From Plasmopara viticola (taxonomy: Eukaryota > Oomycota > Peronosporomycetes > Peronosporales > Peronosporaceae), in contig MBPM02000044.1 of NCBI GenBank assembly GCA_001695595.3, forward strand, positions 577,728-641,727: DNA of 64,000 bases, read 5' to 3'. The first letter of the stretch is position 1. Every line of letters starts with the position of its first letter. The notes below the pieces were generated by a model, which was not told where the DNA came from, ran no database searches, and saw only the letters and a program-made list of their open reading frames with translations. Positions 57,024 through 64,000 of the stretch are shown piece by piece. Position numbers and translations under genes: made by a program.

Positions 57024-60000
57024 ATGCCGACGACAAGAAGTCAAGTCCTCCTGGGTAGTGGAAACTGCTTCCACTGGGAGTTTGCCATGCGCATGACGCT
57101 GGCTAGGAAGGGTCTGCTAGCGCACGTGCAAGTGGTCAAGCCTGAGGCGGAGATGACCGAGGCGTGGGTGCTCAACGACATGAAGGCACTTGGGCTTATC
57201 GCCCAGGGAGTGGCAATTGAGCATCATACGAAGATTCGGACGGCCACGACGGCAATCATGGCGTGAAATACGCTGCACGACTTCTACAACCGCTCGACGA
57301 TGCACAATGACCCGTCGCCTCCACGAATTTAAGATGGCTGATGGGGTGGCGATGTCGAAGCACCTTGACAGCTTCGATGAGCTGATCGTGGGGCTGCAGA
57401 CGTTGGGAAAACCACTTGACCATGCTCGTCAACTAGTGATTCTTCTGAGCAGTCACCCAGAGGAGTACGAAATTCTCTCGTCGATTGTGTTGAGCTCCAA
57501 GGACGTGTCTTTGATCGAGGTAAAAGAGAAGCTTCTGGAGGAGTACGAGCGACTTGAGAAGAAAGAGTCTACGGAGCGCGCGCTCAAGGTGAGTGCAGGA
57601 CTTTTCAAGGGAGGCCAAGGCAATGGCCGTAAAGGGAACGATCCGCGGAAGAACGGAGGTGGATTCACGGGCAAGTGTTTTACGTGTGGCCAAGTCGGAC
57701 ATTTGAAGCGGGATTGTTGGAAGAAGAACGGCTTCGAGGTTGATGATGCTTTTTTGCCGCTGGTGAGCAGCACTGTGATGACTGGCTTATCGACAGCGGG
57801 GCTACCTCGCACATGACACCTCATCGGAGTGATCTCTTCGATTACGAGGCATTGGACGCTGGTCCAGAGGTCACCATTGCGGACGGCAAGAAGCTTCGGG
57901 TGACTGGCAAGGGTACGGTCAGGCTTACTTGATTGGACGGGTTGCGTATCAAGATGGTCGAAGTCCTACACATTCCAGGACTCGACAGACGCCTTTTGTC
58001 GGTTGGCAAGCTAGCTGAGCGTGGTATGAAGGTGGAGTTTGAGAGCTCCTCCTGTATCATTTGGAGTACGCAACGAGCGATTGCTAAGGGCAAAAAAGTC
58101 GGCAAGGCGTACATCCTGGACTGCGAGCAAGAAGAGGCTCGATTAGTGGAGTACGCAGGGATTGATACTGGATGGGAGCTTTGGCATGCTCGCTTGGAAC
58201 ATCCCGGGAAGAGCGGCATGGTGAAGACAAAGCTTGCGACAAGTGGTGTGCCGGCGGTAAGGCAGGGCATTGAAAAGCTGTGTGAAGGATGCCTCAAGGG
58301 TAAGCAGACGGTTGATTCATTCCCGTCACGGTCGCTAACTAAGACATCACGTGTCCTGGAGCTCGTGCACACGGACGTGATGGGTCCAACGAAAACGGTC
58401 TCGAAGGGTGGCGCGCGATATGTGCTTACTTTTGTGGATGATTTCTCGCGGTTTGTGGAAGCGTACTTCATGAAGAACAAGAGTGAGGTGGCAAGTAAGC
58501 TGAGCGAGTTCAAAGCGTTCTACGAAAACCAATGGGGACAACGCTTGAAGTGTCTGCGATCGGACAACGGGACGGAGTTCGTAGACAAGAAAGTTGCCGG
58601 AATGTGTGCCAGGAATGGAGTTATGCATCAACGCACAGTGTCATACAGCCCGCAACAGAACGGTGTCGCTGAACGAATGAACCGCACAATAATGGAAAAG
58701 GCGCGAAGCATGGTGCATTACAAGGGGTGGTCCCTACTGAATGGTGGGCAGAAGCAGTAAGTACAGCGGTATACTTGATTAATCGCTCAACGAACACGGC
58801 GAACTCGAGGAATACGCCGTATGAATTGGCGTTCAAGCAAAAGCCGGGGCTGGGGCATCTACGAGTATTTGGTTCCCAAGGTTTCGCCCACGTCAATGAT
58901 GCCAAGAGGACAAAGCTCGATCCCAAGAGTTTTCGATGTATATTTCTTGGGTATGCAGAGAGTGCGAAAGGGTATTGTGTGTTTGATTTGGAGAATTTCA
59001 AGCTCAAGGTGGTACGATCTGTTCGACTTGACGAGCGCGAAGTGGGTGGAATATACACTACGGGCTCACCACAAGTTAAGACAATCACCTTCGTTACCAA
59101 GGACGAGAATGGTGTACATATCCAGGACAAGGACACACGACAGCCTCTTACAGAAAAACCAATGTAAGGTGTCGAGGATCATGCTCCCGACGTGGAAATG
59201 GATGAGGTTGGGTCAGAGCATGAAGTGGAGCTGTACCAGATGCCACAACTTCCTCCTAGTCCGGAGCCACAGATCTTGGATCTGGCCCCTTACCACCCTC
59301 CTCCGCAAGCTTACTCCGCAAGCTTACGGTAAGGATCGTAACGTTTTTCAGGCGGAGCCAGGACGGACAAGACGTTCGCGAGAGCCTGTCTTTCTTCTTA
59401 CAGATGGCTTAAGTAATGAAGAGCATAAGGTGAAAGAAAGTAACAATCCACCAAGTGCCACGCGGGCCAGGATCGATGATGAAGGACCAATTGCTGAAGC
59501 TGTGTTAGCTTATGCTGCTAGTGTTGGCGAGGCGGACGACGCTCCAACTACATATCGGCAAGCGATGAATAGCGACGACGCTCATGCCTGGCAGAAGGCA
59601 ATAAACGCAGAGCTCAAGGCTCATGAAGAGAACAGCTCATGGACACTTGTGCCGAAGAAGGAGAGCGTACGGCAAATCGGTATACCGATGGGTCTTTGCA
59701 AAGAGGCGCAACGTATTGGGACAAGTGGTGCGCTACAAAGCTCGACTCGTCGCCAAAGGCTTCAAGCAGAAATTTGGTTCTGACTTCTTCAAGACATACT
59801 CGCCGGTAGCGAACATGAACTCTATCAGAGTTGTATTGTCGGTGGTGGTTACGATGGGATACGTGACAGAGCAACTGGATGTCGACACAGCATTCCTAAA
59901 CAGTGATCTCAAGGAAGAGGTATACATGGAAGTGCCTTACGGTATCGCCAATGCTGAAAACATGGTGTGCAAGCTGGATAAGGCGATTTACGGTCTCAAG

Positions 60001-61140
60001 CAAGCTTCGAATGCATGGTACAAGACGATTCATGTTGTCTTCCTACAAATGGGCTTTCGGAGCAGCGGAGCAGATCAGTGCGTCTACGTCGAGGGCAAGA
60101 ACGGCAACTATGGCTATGGTTGCTTGTACGTGGACGACATGATTATCGCTGCCAAGACGAGCAAGGAGATTGAAGATGTTAAAGCTGCACTCAAGAACTC
60201 ATTCAAACTAAAGGAATTGGGCGAGGTCAAGTTTATTCTTGGAATAGAAATCGACCATGATCGCAACTGCAGCACGCTCATGATCCGTCAGACACGGTAC
60301 ATTGACGATGTGGTGAACAGGTACAACCAGCAAGACGCGAAGGCAGTTATGAACCCATCAGAAGCGGGTTAAAAGTTGTCAAAGATGCAATCCCCAACGA
60401 CGGACGTTGAGAAAGCAGAAATGCAGTCGAAGCCGTACAGGTCCCTAATCGGATGTTTGCTGTACATCACGACAGGTGCGCGTCCTGATATCGCGTATGT
60501 GGTAAAGCAGCTATCGCGTTTCTTGGAGAACCCGGGTCAGCAGCATTGGAAGGCCGCGATTCGCGTACTTCGTTATCTCAAGACGACGAGGGAGTTTGGG
60601 ATCACCTACGACGTCAGCGCCAACGAGGTTCAAGCTACAGCGTACACAAATGCGGACTGGGGCAGTAATATTGATGTTCGGTGTTCGGTGTCAGGAATAA
60701 TGGTCATGACTGGAAGCGCACCAAGGGTATTCAAGTCGAGATACCAGCGGACAGTGGCGCTAAGCTCAGTGGAGGCAGAATATATGGCTCTAAGCCTATG
60801 CACACAAGAAGTACTGTGGGTCCGTGCGATTCTCAAGGATCTCGGTCATCAGCAAGTGGGAGCTACTTTGGTTTGGAAAGATAATCTAGGCGCAATAGGA
60901 CTTGCTAGCAACGCTGGTTACAATGCCAGGACCAAGCATGTCGACATTCGGCACCACTTCATCCGGGAGACCGTGGCACGGGACATAATCGTGGTCAAGT
61001 ACATGTCAACGGAGGACCAAAAAGCAGACATGCTGACTAAGTCTCTAGGCACAAAGCGACTCAGGTACCTGCTGCAGGATAGTGGTATTGGACCCAAGCG
61101 CGTACAGCACAAGCGGCAAGTGGGAGTGTTATTAATATGA
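57024..61140 (+). pseudogene. Copia gag-pol polyprotein of element 2, broken
   Basis: Starts at ATG 57024. The gag frame is cut by TGA near 57264 (TGG likely ancestral) and shifts. Next: CCHC knuckle CFTCGQVGHLKRDC (about 57676-57717); protease DSGAT (about 57790); TGA near 57930; integrase core and ERMNRTIM (about 58340-58700); RT with YKARLVAKGFKQKFG (about 59730) and YVDDMIIA (about 60125-60150); TAA near 60370; RNase H with SSVEAEYMALS (about 60765-60795). The last frame ends at TGA 61138-61140 inside the 3' LTR. Long frames remain (up to 275 codons), so decay is moderate. Confidence 0.9.
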
Positions 61141-61353
61141 CGCCGCTGTTGATGTGACGACACGTATTGCTTCTAGGGATTATGGCAAATACCAATTGGT
61201 ATTGGTGTGATGATGACGTCATTAGATGACGTCACGACGAACCTTCTAAGAGGATCTAAATGAATAGGCTTAGAGGTAGCACAGGGTAGAGAACAAGGGA
61301 CCTAAATATATTCACTTTACTTTTTGCCTTCTCCTGCGCACAACAACTCAACA
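61127..61353 (+). repeat. 3' LTR of copia element 2
   Basis: Begins TGTTATTAATATGACG and ends CTCAACA, 227 bp. The integrase reading frame of the host element resumes just after it. Confidence 0.95.
61214..61234. promoter_or_regulatory. Paired TGACGTCA palindromes in the 3' LTR
   Basis: Octamers at 61214-61221 and 61227-61234, same spacing as in the 5' LTR. Confidence 0.6.
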
Positions 61354-61739
61354 AAAACCGTTTATGAAATTGAAGGCATGGATGGATAAAAAATTCAAAT
61401 CAAATCCAAAAATAATCACACACTGTACACATCTGCGAATGACCTGAAAATTGTAAAGCAGAGAAAACTGATGCACCAATTGAAAATAATCAAATCCGGG
61501 AGTTGTTGATCATAATACATTGAAGAATGGTAAGCACAAATATTTAGTCAAATGGGTTGAATATGACGATAGCTCCAGCACTTGGGAGCGAGAAAATAAC
61601 CTCTGTTTGATTAATAAGAACAGAGTGTCGACAGTAGAGAAACAATATTGGTCTAAATATAGATGAACATGATGTGTGAATACATCACCAAAAAGACACG
61701 CAATGCACCAGAGAAGCAAAATAATATGATTCATATATA

Positions 61740-62039
61740 ATGTATAAGAAGGAACTATCCGTGATTCACAAGAAAAACAGAATACTATCCGAAGAGAATA
61801 AGGAGCTACAAAAACTTAAAAGTCAGATCAACACAATAAACGAATTCGACCTCATCAAACAGCAATTGATTCAGATTAATCCTTATATGAAATTTAAGTA
61901 TTTAATTGTCGATAGACGATACAAATTTCGCTTAGAAGACGTATCTAATGTTCTGTTTGATCAGATCGAAAAAAATATAGGAAACTTCTCTATGAAAAGA
62001 AATGATTTGTGCCATCCATATACGAGTAGATACTGGTGA
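61740..62039 (+). CDS. Small coiled-coil protein of the Polinton-like element
   Basis: 99 residues from ATG, intact. The N-terminal half is a heptad-like coiled coil (ILSEENKELQKLKSQINTI). The C-terminal half is basic and aromatic (YLIVDRRYKFRLEDVSNVL). It follows the integrase on the same strand by 73 bp and converges with the minus-strand block, its stop lying 4 bp from the next gene's end. Function unknown. Confidence 0.5.
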   Translation: MYKKELSVIHKKNRILSEENKELQKLKSQINTINEFDLIKQQLIQINPYMKFKYLIVDRRYKFRLEDVSNVLFDQIEKNIGNFSMKRNDLCHPYTSRYW

Positions 62040-62043
62040 TCGC

Positions 62044-62543
62044 TCAGAGTCTGAAGCTTCCCCCAGTACTTCGCATTGAGCGTAGTTTACCCGTCTTAGC
62101 TTTCATCTCAGGCGATCTTTTTTTACAAACATCCACACCAGTAAGATTCTTTACTTCACCTCGAACAGCATTAGCCGATCCTGGCTGGCCTGTATACGTT
62201 CCAAGAGCTTGAGCGCTTTGATCTACAACACCAGATACCAGTGGTTTAACTACAGGCCAAACATTTTCTTTAGCCATGGCCACGCTTTATCCTTATTCCA
62301 ACTCCATAGCGACCGTCCACTCATTCCAGACCCCGTAAGAGCGTCTCCGTCTATATTTAATGAAGCAGCGATTTCACCAGGTGAGAAAACAATGGATACC
62401 CCTTTACCAGCTTGGACAGTCTTTTCCATTTCTTAGCGTTTTCTGGATGAAGAGCTAACTTCTTCGAAGTTCCTTTAGTTTGGCTAGCAGAAAATGTTAC
62501 CTTCAATGTCTTTAGGAACTTTATTGAGCTTCCGTGAGCTCAT
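62044..62543 (-). pseudogene. Possible Polinton structural protein, frameshifted
   Basis: Three short minus-strand frames read as one protein: from ATG 62543 (SSRKLNKVPKDIEGN), then 62429-62250 (VQAGKGVSIVFSPGEIAA, GSGMSGRSLW), then 62283-62044 (PLVSGVVDQSAQALGTYTGQ, ending GGSFRL). The Gly-rich LxxGSGMSG and LWSW-type words and the GGSFR tail resemble small structural proteins of Polintons and virophage-like elements. I recall that pattern only loosely. At least two frameshifts. Confidence 0.45.
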
Positions 62544-62631
62544 CACAACTGACCGAAACGTAAGAGTTTATATTATCTATATCTCCTGACATTAAATAGA
62601 ATCTCAAAAAAATTAAATAAATGTTGATTTT

Positions 62632-63261
62632 TTACTCGAAGGGCTCGCAGTCAGAGCGATCAGCTATATAATGCAAATGTCTTGGGTTTTTATTCTTTGT
62701 GGAAGCCCTCGGAGCATCTATTCCTGATCCCTTTGAGTTTCCATTCTTGTCTTCAGAGTGAAGGACTGAAGGTCCCCTAGAGCCCTCTGGGCGTCCATTC
62801 ACGAGATTTTCTTTTAGCAGTAGACTATTGAGAGATTTCAATAATCTTTCTTGATCAATATGAGCAGCTGATTTAATAGAGCTGCTCCTAAGATTCGGAT
62901 ATCGCACTTCTCGAATGCATCATCTATACTAGCAATGATTAAAAAGCTCGTCGAATCAATTCTAATTCTCTTTCCAAGCGACGATTATCATTACTTAAAC
63001 CACGGGCACCTTGAAATTTATCGAATTTGTGTTTAAAATGCTTTGACGTCCTTTAACTTCTGCAACACCTAAACAACTCATGGAGTCAAATGAGAGAGCT
63101 CTTTGGAATCGTTTTGGATTAACGGACTTGAGTGTAATGTCCGCAGATACAAGTCGATCTCCATACCTGTCCGCAATATAGTTAAGGGCTCCAAGCCAAT
63201 GAGCATTTTCATCAACACGACTCGTAATAGACGGACTGATTTCCTTCTGTTTCTTTCTCAT
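62632..63261 (-). pseudogene. Unrecognised element protein, frameshifted
   Basis: Starts at ATG 63261, which overlaps the previous gene's TGA by the four bases ATGA. The first frame (to 62995) encodes HWLGALNYIADRYGDRLVSA and VAEVKGRQSIL. Near 63010 the frame shifts to GLSNDNRRLERELELIRRAF, then a stop, and 62907-62632 continues with a helical segment (HIDQERLLKSLNSLLLKENL) and a polar tail. No family recognised. Confidence 0.45.
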
Positions 63262-63990
63262 GATTGATCATATTCACCAAAGTAATATGTTTTCTTTCCT
63301 ATCTTTAATCCTTCAAGAAATATCTTCTCATCCGCCAACCAAGAATTATCATTGATAATCTGATAAGCTTTCACTTGATTATTGCCATCTGATATAACCT
63401 TGTCATTTAGATCTACTTGTTAAGGATTGGTATTACCGTTCGCATATGTATTCGAATCAGGATTTTTGAACATCGGTGATTGCTTGGATGAGATGTTATT
63501 ATGCTTCAAACATTTGATGTACATTTTCATTGTCGACTCCCATGAGACCACTCTTTGGTTTTCACTCGATCACCATCAAACACTTTCAAGTCGTCATCAA
63601 CTAGTTTTACTCGAAAGCCGCCATTCACTGGAATATAGCCACCTTGTTGGTTTCATCCCTTCTTATATGGAATGGTAATCTAGTTACTTCTGAAAAGGTA
63701 TTGTTCATCAGAATGTCGCGAAGCACTTCGTATGCTCCAGACTCAATGTTGAATCCAAATTGATGCGACGAATGAACGGCGGTTTCTTTTGTCTCAATGT
63801 CAATGAGATTCAATATGTAATCATACGTTGCAACCCAATCATAGTCATTTAGTGCTTTGTTTGCTAACTTACTGTTATTAACATTAAATAGTTTTTCATC
63901 CGTCCCAATATACACGTCTTTATCTGGAGTACCAATATTTAGAATCAAATTTTCTTTTACTAATATGTGGGTTAATGGTATATTGATCAA
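63258..63990 (-). pseudogene. Unrecognised element protein, possibly capsid-related, frameshifted
   Basis: Frames from 63990 on the minus strand read ILNIGTPDKDVYIGTDEKLF, ETAVHSSHQFGFNIESGAYE and LPFHIRRDETNK. They then shift near 63640 into GGYIPVNGGFRVKLVDDD and again near 63535, ending EKIFLEGLKIGKKTYYFGEYDQS at TGA 63260-63258. The beta-rich, Gly-rich look would suit a jelly-roll capsid protein, but that is a guess from position. The 5' end is close to or beyond the window edge. Confidence 0.4.
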
Positions 63991-64000
63991 TTATTTTTTC

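Larger units (their letters stand above)
56752..61353 (+). mobile_element. Ty1/copia retrotransposon 2, nested in the Polinton integrase
   Basis: LTRs 56752-56977 and 61127-61353, TG...CA ends, about 90% identical by eye (about 20 differences). The flanking 5-mers are ATAAC (56747-56751) and AAAAC (61354-61358), a target duplication with one changed base. The downstream copy restores the integrase frame, so the upstream copy is the mutated one. A purine tract (aagtgggag) precedes the 3' LTR. Coding region in standard copia order with stops and a few frameshifts. A different family from element 1, since the LTRs do not match. Confidence 0.95.
55989..61666 (+). pseudogene. Polinton integrase with C-terminal chromodomain, split by copia element 2
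   Basis: Retroviral-type integrase that inserts the element. The first part (55989 to 56751) has the N-terminal YYDPTIEYISAQKLYQKAK segment, DLAFFKK near the first catalytic Asp, NTDHGSKF (second Asp), and MRKIERFNRTPKQRL with the catalytic Glu. After the copia element, 61354-61666 resumes mid-domain with the small SH3-like fold (TVYEIEGMDG) and then a chromodomain (HKYLVKWVEYDDSSSTWERE, about 61530-61590), ending at TGA 61664-61666. The two parts meet at the copia target duplication in one SH3-like strand. Extra stops and frameshifts (start region, 56356, 56636, 61387, 61509) show decay. Confidence 0.85.
46599..64000. mobile_element. Polinton/Maverick-like element, decayed, right end outside window
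   Basis: AT-rich tract carrying the gene set of Polintons: adenain-type protease (about 49.8-50.1 kb, minus), protein-primed DNA polymerase B (51.9-56.0 kb, plus), retroviral-type integrase with chromodomain (56.0-61.7 kb, plus, split by a copia insertion) and a minus-strand block of possible structural genes (62.0-64.0 kb). Polintons are self-synthesising, virus-like transposons that replicate through PolB and integrate with the integrase. Many lesions mean this copy is not autonomous. The packaging ATPase and major capsid gene were not recognised and may lie beyond 64000. Terminal inverted repeats could not be tested. Confidence 0.8.

Noticed and set aside
1..64000. CRISPR arrays, rRNA genes, bacterial operons
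   Set aside because: No regularly spaced short repeats or rRNA-like conserved blocks; introns and gene content are eukaryotic.

Overview
This window looks like nuclear DNA of a plant-pathogenic oomycete (Peronosporales, probably a downy mildew or Phytophthora relative). The evidence is a Crinkler (CRN) effector gene, divergent tyrosine-kinase-like (TKL) kinases including one with a membrane span, very short GT-AG introns (58-99 nt, one of 395 nt), Ty1/copia retrotransposons and a Maverick/Polinton-type element. The species cannot be named from sequence alone.

Layout. 1-2121: no supported gene. 2127-6794: complete but decayed Ty1/copia element with two LTRs, a 5-bp target duplication and a half-tRNA-iMet-like primer site. 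8734-13367: two-exon gene for a pseudokinase-armadillo-TPR protein. 13368-20886: gene-poor, with a GC-rich island, a 100-bp tandem repeat, a 200-bp-spaced direct repeat and a strong 29-bp-arm inverted repeat. 20887-22506 (-): RecQ helicase. 22507-26431: gene-poor. 26432-43221 is a gene-rich host block: a large acidic repeat protein, a second pseudokinase, a membrane-anchored tandem-SET protein ended by a probable nonsense codon, ribosomal protein eL20 (three exons), a transmembrane pseudokinase, a copia remnant and an unrecognised Ser-rich protein. 43349-45665 (-): internally deleted pseudogene of the splicing helicase Brr2/SNRNP200.

From about 46.5 kb to the window end the DNA is AT-rich and holds a decayed Polinton-like element: small ExoX-C-type genes, an adenain-type cysteine protease, protein-primed family B DNA polymerase, and an integrase with a C-terminal chromodomain. 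A minus-strand cluster after the integrase may be structural genes. Its right end lies outside the window and its left end is not resolved. Two things sit inside it. One is an open, more GC-rich CRN effector gene (47254-48972, minus), flanked on both sides by element-type genes. The other is a second copia element (56752-61353), inserted in the integrase gene so that the core and chromodomain are now 4.6 kb apart.

The most interesting observations are the CRN effector within a virus-like transposon, the nested copia-in-integrase insertion that gives relative dating, the Brr2 pseudogene missing its helicase core, and three separate kinase-fold proteins that each lack the catalytic aspartate. 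All calls are from reading the sequence; no database search or alignment was run.
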